In this document: piece by piece, positions 54,530 to 63,922 of the stretch
Position numbering within the stretch: position 1 is the first letter of the stretch
How the letters are laid out: each line of letters begins with the position of its first letter
Assembly (NCBI RefSeq): GCF_013705725.1
Contig: NZ_CP055481.1
Span: forward strand, 3,038,001-3,102,000
DNA from: Klebsiella sp. RHBSTW-00484
GTDB lineage: Bacteria; Pseudomonadota; Gammaproteobacteria; Enterobacterales; Enterobacteriaceae
Direction of reading: 5' to 3'
Length of the DNA stretch: 64,000 nucleotides
Translations under genes and position numbers: made by a program
Notes under the pieces: generated by a model
Told to the model about the DNA's origin: nothing
What the model saw: the letters and a program-made list of their open reading frames with translations, nothing else
Databases searched by the model: none

Positions 54530-55750
54530 ATGAAAAAACAGCGCCATCATATAATAATGAAATTTATCAGCATCGAAGGTTTTGTTCGTGTCTCAGCGCT
54601 TGCGGATTATTTGAATGTTACGAAAGAAACAGTCAGATCCGATCTCAATGAGCTTTGCAAAAAAGGTTTTGTTAATCGCTGTCATGGTGGCGCGTATATA
54701 GACATAAATACGCTTGATTGTGTCACCAGAAATGAAATTATCCACGTCCTTGAATCAGGAGATTCATACGGCGTGGTAAAACGAGGCCCTCCTGTCATGA
54801 AAAACAATGTATGCGTACTTGGATCGTTTAATGTTGACATCATCAGTTATCTTCCAAGACTTCCTAATGCTGGAGAGTCGCTGCTTTCCGATAAACTCAT
54901 ATTCTCTGCGGGCGGCAAAGGATGTAATCAGGCGCTGGCCGCCAGCTATGCGGATGCAAATGTTAGCTTCATAACCAAAATTGGCTCCGATCATTTTAGC
55001 GAATATGCCAGTTCATTTATTAACGCTTCATTAATCAAAAAACCCGTTATTTACAAGTCTGGCGACGTACAAACTGGCACCGCCACGATTTATGTTGATG
55101 AAACCACGGGCGAGAATATGATCGCGATATTCCCTGGCGCCAATATGACGATTACAGCTGATGAGGTATTGCTGCAAAAAAACGCAATTATTGATTCAAA
55201 TATCGTTCTTTTACAACTGGAGACAAATCCGGACGCGCTAACAAATACAATCCATATCGCCCATGACGCTAATGTTCCGGTGATTATCAACCCTGCTCCC
55301 TACAATCCCTGTATTAATCAGTTTCTGGATGGACTGGATTACCTGACGCCCAATGAGACAGAGGCTGGATTACTGACCGGCATCGCTGTCACTGATAGCG
55401 CATCGGCCATGGACGCGGCACAAGAGATTCATCGCCGCGGAGTAAAAAATGTGGTGATTACTCTGGGTAAAAAAGGCTCGATGGCCTTTGACGGAAGAAG
55501 ATTCATTTTCTCCCCTGCATTTCCTGCGGTTGTGAGGAATACCGCAGGTGCCGGCGATGCATTTAATGGTGCTCTGGCTGCAGAACTGGCCAGAGGGCGG
55601 TCTCTGGAAAATGCGCTGATTTATGCCTCAGCATTTGCTTCACTGGCGGTGGAAACACCAAACGCATCAGACATGCCTGATAACCAGGCCGTGCTTCATC
55701 GAATTAATACCACTCAGTATCACCAAACTTTTTCAGAAAAGAAAAAATAA
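54530..55750 (+). CDS. DeoR-type helix-turn-helix fused to a ribokinase-family sugar kinase
   Basis: The protein has 406 residues. The first 60 form a DeoR-type HTH (VSALADYLNVTKETVRSDLN). From about residue 92 a complete PfkB/ribokinase domain follows: SAGGKGCNQALAASY (substrate loop), DYLTPNETEAGLL, and the catalytic TAGAGDAFNGALAAEL. A regulator that is itself the kinase could sense its own substrate. GAGGTGAGGT precedes the ATG. It heads a four-gene operon. Confidence 0.88.
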   Translation: MKKQRHHIIMKFISIEGFVRVSALADYLNVTKETVRSDLNELCKKGFVNRCHGGAYIDINTLDCVTRNEIIHVLESGDSYGVVKRGPPVMKNNVCVLGSFNVDIISYLPRLPNAGESLLSDKLIFSAGGKGCNQALAASYADANVSFITKIGSDHFSEYASSFINASLIKKPVIYKSGDVQTGTATIYVDETTGENMIAIFPGANMTITADEVLLQKNAIIDSNIVLLQLETNPDALTNTIHIAHDANVPVIINPAPYNPCINQFLDGLDYLTPNETEAGLLTGIAVTDSASAMDAAQEIHRRGVKNVVITLGKKGSMAFDGRRFIFSPAFPAVVRNTAGAGDAFNGALAAELARGRSLENALIYASAFASLAVETPNASDMPDNQAVLHRINTTQYHQTFSEKKK

Positions 55751-55760
55751 GGAATCTATT

Positions 55761-56522
55761 ATGAATGCTATCAACAAACCTTTAAATATTCTTTTTATTG
55801 GTGAATCATGGCATATTCACATGATCCATTCAAAGGGATATGACAGCTTTACTTCAAGTAAATATGAAGAAGGTGCAACATATTTATTAAAATGTTTACG
55901 CGATGCCGAGGTATCTATCACTTACATGCCAGCTCACCAGGTGCAGATTGCCTTTCCAGAAGATTCGGCAGAGCTGGATAAATATGATGCCATTGTTATT
56001 AGTGATATTGGCAGCAATACCTTCCTTTTGCAAAACGATACATTCTATCAGTCCAAAATCAAACCTGATGCTCTGGATATGATAAAAGAATATGTTTGCC
56101 ATGGTGGCGGTTTATTAATGATTGGCGGCTACCTCTCTTTTATGGGTATTGAGGCCAAAGCCAACTATAAGAATACCGTTCTTGCTGATGTTCTTCCGGT
56201 CATTATGTTTGATGGCGATGATCGCGTTGAGAAACCTTCGGGGGTATACGCCAGTCCTGTTGAAAGTGGGCATGAAACAGTCAATGAATTTACAAATTGG
56301 CCCGTTTTCCTCGGTTATAACAAGGTGGAATCGAAGGACAACGCGACCGTTGCACTGACTATAGACAACGACCCTCTCCTTGTTTATGGCAATTTTGAAA
56401 AAGGTAAAACCGCCTGCTTTATGAGTGATTGCTCGCCACACTGGGGAAGTCATGAATTTATGAACTGGAAATACTACACCAGTCTTTGGGTAAACATTCT
56501 TCGCTATATATCCAAAAACTAA
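55761..56522 (+). CDS. Glutamine-amidotransferase-like (class I GATase fold) protein
   Basis: The protein has 253 residues from MNAINKPLN, 10 bases after the kinase gene. It shows a GATase1-like Rossmann fold (LNILFIGESWHIHMIHSKG; YDAIVISDIGSNTF; VCHGGGLLMIGGYLSFMG). A canonical nucleophile-cysteine elbow is not evident (GGYLSF in its place), so it may be a ThuA-like or non-catalytic relative. The role in the operon is unknown. Confidence 0.72.
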   Translation: MNAINKPLNILFIGESWHIHMIHSKGYDSFTSSKYEEGATYLLKCLRDAEVSITYMPAHQVQIAFPEDSAELDKYDAIVISDIGSNTFLLQNDTFYQSKIKPDALDMIKEYVCHGGGLLMIGGYLSFMGIEAKANYKNTVLADVLPVIMFDGDDRVEKPSGVYASPVESGHETVNEFTNWPVFLGYNKVESKDNATVALTIDNDPLLVYGNFEKGKTACFMSDCSPHWGSHEFMNWKYYTSLWVNILRYISKN

Positions 56523-56588
56523 AATATCGGGTTCGAAGACATTATCTTCGGGCCCACCGCCTGACATATCAAGATACAGGATGGATAT

Positions 56589-57557
56589 ATGAACCAACGT
56601 AAATACTCCGTTCCATTACTGATGCTGGCAACAATTCTGGCTGGTACGCTGTCACCTATGCAATCAGCGGTAAACGGCGAGCTGGGTCACTGGCTCAATG
56701 ACGGCAATGCCTGCGCGGTTATTTCATTTGCCAGCGGCCTTGTGGTGATGTTTTTCATCATCATGGCTAAAAAAGAGACCAGACAACAGTTTGCTTCTAT
56801 TCCTTCACTAATAAAGCAGAAAAAAATACCGCTGTGGAATTGGTTTGCTGGTCTGTGTGGTGCCATGGTGGTGTTCTCTGAAGGGGCCTCCGCCAGCGCT
56901 CTGGGCGTCGCGACATTCCAGACGGCATTGATTTCAGCGCTCATTCTTTCCGGATTACTGTGTGACCGCTTTGGCATCGGCGTTAGTGAGAAGAAATATT
57001 TCACCTCGTACCGGGTTATCGGCGCTATTTTCGCGGTTGTCGCCACGATATTTGTTGTTTCTCCCCAATGGCGATCCACATCATTCATCCTTCTGGCCAT
57101 TCTGCCGTTTATGGCAGGCTTGCTGGCCGGATGGCAGCCGGCAGGCAATGCCAACGTTGCGCAAGCGACGGGGTCGATGTTGGTTTCTATCACCTGGAAT
57201 TTTATCGTCGGCTTCACGGTTCTGGGTACCGCCCTGCTTATTCGCATCGCCCTTGGACATGTGAGTTTCCAGTTGCCTGATACCTGGTGGATGTATCTCG
57301 GTGGACCTCTGGGGCTGATGTCAATCGGGCTCATGGCGATTCTGGTTCGCGGACTTGGCTTGTTGATGCTCGGCGTCGCATCCACTGCCGGACAGTTGTT
57401 AGGGTCGATACTGATTGACGTGCTCGTTCCTGCTCTGGGCAATACTGTTTATTTTGTCACCCTCGTCGGCACGGTTTTCGCGCTTGTTGGTGCCATTGTC
57501 ACCACCATCCCTGACTTTAAAGCCGCGCGACTGGCTAAAGCGGAGGCTCAATCATGA
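56589..57557 (+). CDS. DMT-superfamily permease, YdcZ/DUF606 type
   Basis: The protein has 322 residues with about ten membrane spans, formed by two repeats of the DUF606 unit (GTLSPMQSAVNGELGHWL in the first; LAGWQPAGNANVAQATGS in the second). It probably imports the compound handled by the kinase and the phosphotriesterase-family protein. It overlaps the next gene by 4 bases. Confidence 0.85.
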   Translation: MNQRKYSVPLLMLATILAGTLSPMQSAVNGELGHWLNDGNACAVISFASGLVVMFFIIMAKKETRQQFASIPSLIKQKKIPLWNWFAGLCGAMVVFSEGASASALGVATFQTALISALILSGLLCDRFGIGVSEKKYFTSYRVIGAIFAVVATIFVVSPQWRSTSFILLAILPFMAGLLAGWQPAGNANVAQATGSMLVSITWNFIVGFTVLGTALLIRIALGHVSFQLPDTWWMYLGGPLGLMSIGLMAILVRGLGLLMLGVASTAGQLLGSILIDVLVPALGNTVYFVTLVGTVFALVGAIVTTIPDFKAARLAKAEAQS

Positions 57558-58585
57558 AAGGCTACATTCAAACCGTGACAGGCCCAGTTAAGAAAGAAGA
57601 TATGGGTCTCACCCTGCCTCATGAGCATCTCTTTAATGACCTGTCTTCTGTGGTGGATAAACCCTTTTACGCCTGGTCTGAGCAGATGGTGGACTCCTGC
57701 GTTTGCGCGCAGAAGCAGTGGGCATTGAAACACGATCCCTACTGCTGCGCGGATAACATGAGCCGCAAAGACATTGAGGATGTCATTGAGGAGATTAAAA
57801 GCTTTATGGCGTTCGGCGGGAAAACCATTGTTGATGCCACCGGGTCGGAATCGATTGGTCGCGATCCTTTATCACTGCGGGAAGTCGCCATCCGGACCGG
57901 AATCAACATCGTTGCCTCCTCTGGCCCCTACCTTGAAAAATTTGAAGGAGACAGGTTGCACCAGCAGGTCGATACGCTGGCAGACATCATCGACAGAGAG
58001 TTGAACCATGGAATAGCGGATACCGATGTTCGGGCAGGCATGATTGGCGAAATTGGCGTATCGCCGGAGTTTACGGACGCAGAGAAAAACAGCCTGCGCG
58101 CGGCATCTCTTGCGCAGATTAACAATCCGGGGGTATCCATCAACATCCATATGCCCGGTTGGCTGAGGCGCGGCGATGAAGTGCTGGACATTGTCATCAA
58201 TGAGATGGGGGCATCCCCGGAGAAAGTGTCACTCGCCCATTCGGACCCGTCAGGGAAGGATCTTGATTATCAGCGGCGGATGCTGGATCGGGGCGTCTGG
58301 CTGGAGTTTGACATGATAGGACTCGATATCACCTTTCCTAAAGAAGGTATCGCTCCGGGCGTTCAGGAAACGGCCGATGCCGTTAGTCGGCTTATCGAGT
58401 TGGGTTATGGGAACCAATTGGTATTAAGCCATGACGTTTTCTTAAAACAGATGTGGGCTAAAAATGGAGGGAACGGCTGGGGCTTTGTGCCTAATGTCTT
58501 CATGGGCTATCTGGCCACTCGCGGTGTTGATCAGGACACCATTAAGAAACTCTGCATAGACAATCCTGCGAATTTACTCGCCTGA
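57554..58585 (+). CDS. Phosphotriesterase-family hydrolase, glutamate variant
   Basis: The protein has 343 residues. TIM-barrel ligands: LPHEHLFND (HxH), GMIGEIGVS (bridging Glu instead of carboxylated Lys, as in E. coli Php), NIHMPGW, LAHSDPSG and LSHDVFLKQ (Asp). It is only distantly similar to the paralog at 51129-52100. With the kinase and permease it suggests use of a lactone- or ester-linked sugar compound. Confidence 0.88.
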   Translation: MKGYIQTVTGPVKKEDMGLTLPHEHLFNDLSSVVDKPFYAWSEQMVDSCVCAQKQWALKHDPYCCADNMSRKDIEDVIEEIKSFMAFGGKTIVDATGSESIGRDPLSLREVAIRTGINIVASSGPYLEKFEGDRLHQQVDTLADIIDRELNHGIADTDVRAGMIGEIGVSPEFTDAEKNSLRAASLAQINNPGVSINIHMPGWLRRGDEVLDIVINEMGASPEKVSLAHSDPSGKDLDYQRRMLDRGVWLEFDMIGLDITFPKEGIAPGVQETADAVSRLIELGYGNQLVLSHDVFLKQMWAKNGGNGWGFVPNVFMGYLATRGVDQDTIKKLCIDNPANLLA

Positions 58586-58597
58586 CTTAACAGATAA

Positions 58598-58620
58598 GGC
58601 AGCCCGGCTAACGGGCTGCC
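58598..58620. terminator. Bidirectional terminator hairpin
   Basis: GGCAGCCCG and CGGGCTGCC form a 9-bp GC-rich stem between convergent operons. T-rich sequence follows on the minus-strand side only. Confidence 0.75.
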
Positions 58621-58633
58621 TCCCAGGAGAAGT

Positions 58634-59071
58634 TTATGGCTCCTCATCGCACGTGATAGTCACCACTTCAGCACCTGACAGGTTAAGTGAGGTAAGCCCT
58701 TGCTCCACCCTTCCCAGCTTTATTAAACCCGGTGAATGGCGGTAATCTTCACGAAAAATAGCCAGATTTCCCCAAGGCGCGTAATACGCGATATCACCCC
58801 GCTTCGGCGTTATCGATTCCCGGACGTCTGCCTGGCGCAACTTCGCCGGTAGCCAGGCGATTTTCTCGGTTGAGCCGTAATCCTCAAGCTTCACCGTCAA
58901 GGGTAACTGCGCCAAAAACTCGCGTGCGACGGTGCTCTCCTCCAGAGAGCCAACCACTTTCACCCCGTTAAAAACAAACTGAATTTTCACCCTGTTCTCC
59001 TGCCCGTTAGCCGATGCGACACCCGTCAGCGCGGCAAAGATAAATAGCGCGGTGCTGAGAGTTTTAAACAT
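58634..59071 (-). CDS. Exported cyclophilin-like-fold protein
   Basis: The protein has 145 residues from MFKTLSTAL (GGTGAG upstream; a longer frame is rejected). A signal peptide ends near VASANG. The rest matches the cyclophilin-like domain found in small periplasmic proteins (KVVGSLEESTVAREFLAQLP; GDIAYYAPWGNLAIF). It is the last gene of a three-gene set of exported proteins, 4 bases after the carboxymuconolactone decarboxylase-like gene. Catalytic activity is not certain. Confidence 0.78.
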   Translation of the reverse strand: MFKTLSTALFIFAALTGVASANGQENRVKIQFVFNGVKVVGSLEESTVAREFLAQLPLTVKLEDYGSTEKIAWLPAKLRQADVRESITPKRGDIAYYAPWGNLAIFREDYRHSPGLIKLGRVEQGLTSLNLSGAEVVTITCDEEP

Positions 59072-59075
59072 AGTC

Positions 59076-59876
59076 TCACCCGACCAGACCGCGAGCACGC
59101 AGCACTTCGCCAACCACCGGCGCGGCGGAAAACGCATTGGGCCATCCCGCATAGAACGCCGCGTGAGTCACTATCTCCCCGGCCTCTTGCGCCGTAAGAC
59201 CGTTGTCCATCGCCCGATTAAGATGATAGCCAATCTGCGCACTTTGCCCGGCAGCAATCAGCGCACTCACCGTCACCAGGCTGCGATCGCGCGGCTTCAG
59301 CCCCGGTCTCTGCCACAGGTCAAGGAAAAGCGGATCGGTGGTGAACTTTACAAGCCCTGGGGAAATGGGGCCGACGTTCTTTTCTACCGTGGCCGAACGC
59401 TGGTTTTCAACCTCCTGATTGAGGGGAAGCAGCGCCGGTGAGGCCGCCGCCAGCTGCTCGTGACTAATACCACGAGCGGCAAAAATATCTTTCGTCACGG
59501 CGATGGCGGACATGGCGTTTGGCCAGCCGGAATAAAACGCAAGGTGAGTAATCACCTCTGAGACTTCAGCCGGAGTGACCTCGTTATCGAGGGCGATTTC
59601 AACGTAATGCTTCAGCTCAGCGGGCTGATTGCGGGCAATCAGAATAGCGATGGTCACGATGCTCCGGTCGCGCAGCGAGAGTTCATTTCTCTTCCAGAGA
59701 TCCTCAGCCAGGACTTCATTGCCAAAACGTGCAAGCGCCGGGGAGACCGACTGGATATCCGTAGTCGACAATACGGATGGAGTAAATGGAGTCATACTGG
59801 TACCTCTTTTTTCTTCAGCACAGGCAAGGTTGCCCAAAATAAGTGACATCGCAGCAACGGCAATAAAACCTTTCAT
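59076..59876 (-). CDS. Exported double carboxymuconolactone-decarboxylase (CMD) domain protein
   Basis: The protein has 266 residues from MKGFIAV, with AAGGAG spaced 6 bases. A signal peptide or lipoprotein signal (ILGNLACAEE) is followed by two CMD repeats (EVSEVITHLAFYSGWPNAMSA and EAGEIVTHAAFYAGWPNAFSA). The AhpD-type CxxC is missing in both, so a peroxidase-type reaction is unlikely. The repeats share the motif EVxTHxAFYxGWPNA with putative gamma-carboxymuconolactone decarboxylases. Confidence 0.82.
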   Translation of the reverse strand: MKGFIAVAAMSLILGNLACAEEKRGTSMTPFTPSVLSTTDIQSVSPALARFGNEVLAEDLWKRNELSLRDRSIVTIAILIARNQPAELKHYVEIALDNEVTPAEVSEVITHLAFYSGWPNAMSAIAVTKDIFAARGISHEQLAAASPALLPLNQEVENQRSATVEKNVGPISPGLVKFTTDPLFLDLWQRPGLKPRDRSLVTVSALIAAGQSAQIGYHLNRAMDNGLTAQEAGEIVTHAAFYAGWPNAFSAAPVVGEVLRARGLVG

Positions 59877-59897
59877 GGTCAACTCCTTGTGGGCAAA

Positions 59898-60494
59898 TTA
59901 ATTTGAGAGTCTTTCCACTAGCTGGCGCTGATACTCAGGCAACTGGCTGCGAGTGGCGCTCTGAAACACCAGCGGTGGAAGCCAGGTCATTCCAGTATGC
60001 AGGGCGCTGGCCTTCATCGGCATAAATACGTCGGCAAGGCTGACGCCAATTCGACCGGACTCGCCGTAGGTCGTGTCGCCTCCCGCTGCGGTGGTCACAA
60101 TCAGCATTTCCTTACCCTGCCACGACCCTGGTCCCACGCTGCCCCAGGTATCGTTCATCCAGGCTTTCATCATCGGCGTAATGTTGAACCAGTGAGTGGG
60201 GAAAATGAAAACAATGCGCGAGTGTTCACGCATAAGGCGTCGCTCTTCATCGGCATTGATTTTTCGCGTGTCATAACCGTAAAGCGTCTCCAGATTGCGC
60301 ACGGTCACGCCGGGTACGCTTTGCGCTGCGGTCTCAAGACCTTTGGTCATGACCGATTGTTCCGGATAAGGGTGAGAAACAATCACCAGGGTTTTTGTCT
60401 CGGCGGCCGCGTGGGTACTGAAAGATCCGATAAAAAAGATGACTGCGGCCAAAAAGCAAAATAGTCCGGGGATACTGCGGTGTTGTAATTTCAT
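59898..60494 (-). CDS. Exported flavodoxin-fold / NAD(P)H quinone reductase-like protein
   Basis: The protein has 198 residues. A clear Sec-type N-terminus (LFCFLAAVIFFIGSFSTHAAAE) precedes a flavodoxin-like fold of the MdaB/YwrO type (TLVIVSHPYPEQSVMTKGL; IVFIFPTHWFNITPMMKAWM; TAAGGDTTYGESG). Relatives are cytoplasmic NAD(P)H-dependent enzymes, so export is unusual. It is the first gene of the three-gene set, divergently opposed by none but next to a LysR gene in the same direction. Confidence 0.8.
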   Translation of the reverse strand: MKLQHRSIPGLFCFLAAVIFFIGSFSTHAAAETKTLVIVSHPYPEQSVMTKGLETAAQSVPGVTVRNLETLYGYDTRKINADEERRLMREHSRIVFIFPTHWFNITPMMKAWMNDTWGSVGPGSWQGKEMLIVTTAAGGDTTYGESGRIGVSLADVFMPMKASALHTGMTWLPPLVFQSATRSQLPEYQRQLVERLSN

Positions 60495-60593
60495 TGAGGT
60501 CTCCTTCTCTTTTGCCTCAAGGGTAAGGCGCGCATTGCGAAGGAGCCAGCCCCGCTTATCGAATGGGGTTGTGAGTAATTTTCATCAATCAGG

Positions 60594-61502
60594 CTACAGG
60601 CCCAGCGGTTTTAACTCTCTGACAAGATCAATTAATAAGCGCAGCCCTGCGGGAAGCTGATGACGGCTGGAGTAATAGATATAGAACCCCGGCCCGGAAG
60701 AAGCCCAGTCGGTGAGGACCAGGCGCAAACGCCCTTCGCTAACGTGCTGAGAAATAAGCGGTTCCGGGAGATACATCAAACCGAATCCCTGCAATATCGC
60801 CACCACCCCGGTTTCCGCCTGATCGACCGTCAGCAAAGGGGGGACCTTTATGGTGAGCTGCTCCTCACCGCGCTCAAACTCCCATTTATAAATACGATTA
60901 TTCCCCAGCCGGTTGCTAACACAGCGATGGTGATGCAGATCGTCTGGATGCTGAGGTTCTCCAAACCGCGCGAGATAGGTCGGAGACGCTGCGACAACCC
61001 AGCGAACATCGGCGGAGAGGCGCTGGGCCACCATATCCTCAGGTACTGTTCCGCCGTAGCGGATCCCGGCATCAAAACGCTCTTCCGTCACATCAATAAT
61101 GCGGTTGCTGGCGGCAATATCCAGTTCAATGTCGGGATAGCGCTCGGCAAAAATCGGCAAAATGGGAGCCAGAAGCAGCGTGGCGGCTTCAACGGCGACG
61201 TTAAGACGAATGCGTCCTGCGGGTGAGTCGCGGAACTGATTAAGCTGCTCGATCGCCGCATCGATCGTGGCTACCGGTTCGCTCACCGCGCGGGCCAGGC
61301 TCTCACCCGCCGCCGTCAGAGTGACGCTTTTGGTGGTGCGGTTCAGCAAACGTACGCCCAGTCGCGCCTCAAACCCCTTCAGGGCGTGGCTGAGCGTCGA
61401 GGCGCTGACGCCAAGCTCGATGGCTGCCTTGCTAAAACTGTGATGGCGTGCGATGGCGCAAAAATAGATAAGATCGGCCATATCGGCACGGTTCAAATTC
61501 AT
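60594..61502 (-). CDS. LysR-family transcriptional regulator
   Basis: The protein has 302 residues. The N-terminal winged helix reads HHSFSKAAIELGVSASTLSHALKGFE, and a periplasmic-binding-like effector domain follows. It lies 99 bases upstream of, and in the same direction as, the three exported-protein genes, and probably regulates them. On its other side is the trp promoter, divergent. Confidence 0.9.
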   Translation of the reverse strand: MNLNRADMADLIYFCAIARHHSFSKAAIELGVSASTLSHALKGFEARLGVRLLNRTTKSVTLTAAGESLARAVSEPVATIDAAIEQLNQFRDSPAGRIRLNVAVEAATLLLAPILPIFAERYPDIELDIAASNRIIDVTEERFDAGIRYGGTVPEDMVAQRLSADVRWVVAASPTYLARFGEPQHPDDLHHHRCVSNRLGNNRIYKWEFERGEEQLTIKVPPLLTVDQAETGVVAILQGFGLMYLPEPLISQHVSEGRLRLVLTDWASSGPGFYIYYSSRHQLPAGLRLLIDLVRELKPLGL

Positions 61503-61642
61503 ACGGTCTCGCTAACGTGGTAGAAAATCAGCTGAAAAAACCACGGTACCTCGACTTGATGCATTGAAGCAATGTGCTGTTTCACGTTTGCGCTGACGAG
61601 AAAAATCGCAATGTTCGATTCTTGGTATCAATAATTCCAAAG

Positions 61643-61676
61643 TTGACATTGACCTCTAGAACTAGTTTACTAGTAC
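61643..61676 (+). promoter_or_regulatory. trp promoter and TrpR operator
   Basis: TTGACA (61643-61648) and TTTACT (61666-61671) are spaced 17 bases. The -10 overlaps the operator GAACTAGTTTACTAGTAC (61659-61676), which differs from E. coli trpO at essentially the central bases. TrpR with tryptophan should bind here. Confidence 0.92.
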
Positions 61677-61702
61677 AAATTCTTTTTTCCAGGTATCGAA
61701 AA

Positions 61703-61756
61703 ATGCAACGCGTGATCATGATGACTCTGCACAGCTGGTGGCGCACTTCCCGTTAA
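61703..61756 (+). CDS. trpL: trp operon leader peptide
   Basis: The 17-residue peptide MQRVIMMTLHSWWRTSR has tandem tryptophan codons (TGGTGG) followed by CGCACTTCC, as in E. coli trpL. AGGT precedes the ATG. Ribosome stalling at the Trp codons would favour the antiterminator and read-through into the downstream genes. Confidence 0.92.
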   Translation: MQRVIMMTLHSWWRTSR

Positions 61757-61798
61757 CGGGCAGTATCGTCACGTCTGCAGTTTGCACACCGATACCCG

Positions 61799-61824
61799 GC
61801 CCGCCAATAAGCGGGCTTTTTTTT
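61799..61824 (+). terminator. trp attenuator
   Basis: The GCCCGC-CAATAA-GCGGGC hairpin is followed by eight T residues. Together with the upstream alternating segments (ACGGGCAGTATC; CGATACCC) it forms the classical attenuator layout of enteric trp leaders. Confidence 0.93.
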
Positions 61825-61854
61825 GTCCAGATTTTACGTATGCGGCGCAGGAAA

Positions 61855-61951
61855 ACAGCCCGCGACCGCTGCGTAGTACCCGATTTCACTTCACGTGCAG
61901 AGTCCTCACCGGGAGAGATGGAACCCGACTCAGGTACTGCGCATATATTAA
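61855..61951 (+). pseudogene. trpC: Decayed 3' end of trpC
   Basis: One frame reads TARDRCVVPDFTSRAESSPG, resembling the end of TrpC (…GLDFNSAVESQPG…), and a second frame then gives QVLRIY plus stop at 61951, resembling the TrpC terminus QTLRAY. A frame change lies between. The fragment sits exactly where trpC should end before trpB, so an old deletion apparently removed trpE, trpD and nearly all of trpC. The match is short and rests on remembered E. coli sequence. Confidence 0.6.
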
Positions 61952-62607
61952 GGAGCAATAATGAGCACATTACTTAACCCCTACTTTGGCGAATTCGGTG
62001 GTATGTACGTTCCGCAGGTTTTGATCCCGGCGCTACGCCAGCTGGAAGCGGCGTTTGTCAGCGCACGCGAAGATCCGCTCTTTCAGGCTGAATTTACCCA
62101 TCTCCTGAAAAATTATGCCGGTCGTCCAACGGCGCTAACAAAATGCCGCAATCTTACGCAAGGAACCCGCACAACGTTGTACCTCAAACGAGAAGACCTG
62201 CTGCACGGCGGCGCGCATAAGACCAATCAGGTTCTTGGCCAGGCGCTGCTGGCAAAACGCATGGGCAAAACGGAGATTATCGCCGAAACTGGTGCCGGAC
62301 AGCACGGCGTAGCATCGGCCCTGGCCAGTGCCCTGTTGTGCCTGAAATGCCGCATTTATATGGGCGCGAAAGATATTGAACGCCAGTCGCCTAACGTCTT
62401 CCGTATGCGCCTGATGGGTGCGGAAGTGATCCCCGTTCACAGCGGTTCATCCACCCTGAAAGATGCGTCGAACGAGGCTCTGCGCGACTGGTCCGGAAGC
62501 TATGAAACCGCCCACTTCATGCTCGGCACCGCCGCGGGGCCGCATCCTTTTCCAACCATCGTGCGTGAATTCCAGCGCATGATCGGCGAAGAGACCTGGG
62601 TACAGAT

Positions 62608-63922
62608 GGGTCTTCCCCGATCATGGTGGGAGACTCAGAAGTCCATGTTTAACCTGCCGTAATGGAACATCACAGCTACTTTGAACCGCTCCTTGTTCCG
62701 GTATCCCCTCGACTTGATCCGCAGCAGTCTGATCTTGCTGTTCAGCGATTCTGCATTGCCGTTTGATACCCGATGCTTCATCGCATTCAGGATACCGTAC
62801 AGCCGTTTACGTAACGTTCTGGCGGCACTACTCAGCAGCGGGACGCCAACATCTTTTGCCATCGCTATCCATTCCTGCCACAGGCGTCTGCTGTGCTCGT
62901 CATACCGACGGTTCCAGAGTTCCCGCGCCAGCTCTTTCATTGCCCAGCAACGGCTGGTATCAGGCAGGACCATCTGCGCTGCCTCCAGTCTTTCTGCTAT
63001 TCGACCATGACGCTTATGACGGCCGTACAGCCACAGATAGCGGGAGCGATGTGCACGTTTTCGGGCCTGCAACGGGATCGTTTTCATCTCTGACTGCCGT
63101 GTTTTATCCACCACGGCACAGAGCATTTTGGCTACATGGAAGTGATCGAAGGCGATTTTTTCTACTGCGTTGGGTAAGTGGATCCGGGCCGCGCTGATAT
63201 AGGCCGGGTTCATATCCATCGACAAGGTTTTGATGGATTCGAGCTGGCGGTCACCCAGGTTTCGGAGATAACCGGCAAGACTCTCAACACCACGATCATC
63301 CCTTAGCTCAAGCGCTTGTCCCTGCGTATCCGAGATAACGGTGACATACTGATAACCCTTTTTGAAGCTCACCTCATCCACACAGAGGTGACGCGCAGAC
63401 TGGGGCAACCGTCGGCGCGCCAGTCCTCGCTTTACCGCACGCTGCATGATGTTATCGACGGCATTCCAGCTGAGTTTCAGTTGTTTCCTGACAGCATCAA
63501 CGGTACTGATTTTCAGCCATGAGAGCACGAAGGATTCGAACAACAACGTATACCGGCTGCCGGGTCCCGCCCACGGAACTGGCAGCGTCAGGCAACCATG
63601 TTCCGGGCACATAATGCGGGGGACATCGGCTTCGACTATCGTTGAAAACTGGCAGGTATCGAGATGACGCCATTTGCGATGCCGGTGATCGTGAGCAGGA
63701 CAGGATTTCCCGCAGGCCGGACAGGTCAACTGAGTATTTTCAGCGATCCCGACAGTAACGGTAACAGACCCCGCATTTTCATCGAGAGAAAGAGACGTTA
63801 CCTGCCACGGAGCAGACAGGTTGAGGATATGAGCATAGAGGGACTTTTCGTCCATGGTGGTGACCTCTGGCGAATTAATACGCCATTATCATGCCTTTAG
63901 CCACCACAACAAGGGAAGACCC
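62608..63922 (-). mobile_element. ISL3-family insertion sequence (1315 bp)
   Basis: The ends GGGTCTTCCC and GGGAAGACCC are inverted repeats. The element is flanked by the 8-bp direct repeat GTACAGAT (62600-62607 and 63923-63930), the duplication size typical for ISL3. It contains one transposase gene on the minus strand and interrupts trpB. Confidence 0.95.
62635..63855 (-). CDS. ISL3-family transposase
   Basis: The protein has 406 residues. The N-terminal zinc-finger-like [20 protein letters not shown] is typical of ISL3 transposases. The DDE core includes [17 protein letters not shown] (first D), [12 protein letters not shown] (second D) and [21 protein letters not shown] (E). The frame and element ends are intact, so the copy may be mobile. 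Confidence 0.94.
   Translation of the reverse strand: MDEKSLYAHILNLSAPWQVTSLSLDENAGSVTVTVGIAENTQLTCPACGKSCPAHDHRHRKWRHLDTCQFSTIVEADVPRIMCPEHGCLTLPVPWAGPGSRYTLLFESFVLSWLKISTVDAVRKQLKLSWNAVDNIMQRAVKRGLARRRLPQSARHLCVDEVSFKKGYQYVTVISDTQGQALELRDDRGVESLAGYLRNLGDRQLESIKTLSMDMNPAYISAARIHLPNAVEKIAFDHFHVAKMLCAVVDKTRQSEMKTIPLQARKRAHRSRYLWLYGRHKRHGRIAERLEAAQMVLPDTSRCWAMKELARELWNRRYDEHSRRLWQEWIAMAKDVGVPLLSSAARTLRKRLYGILNAMKHRVSNGNAESLNSKIRLLRIKSRGYRNKERFKVAVMFHYGRLNMDF

Noticed and set aside
56687..57442. 251-codon minus-strand open frame
   Set aside because: It is antisense to the DMT permease gene, which has clear repeats and operon overlap.
61738..61977. 79-codon open frame between trpL and trpB as a gene
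   Set aside because: It has no ribosome-binding site and reads through the attenuator hairpin; its only meaningful part is the trpC-like remnant.
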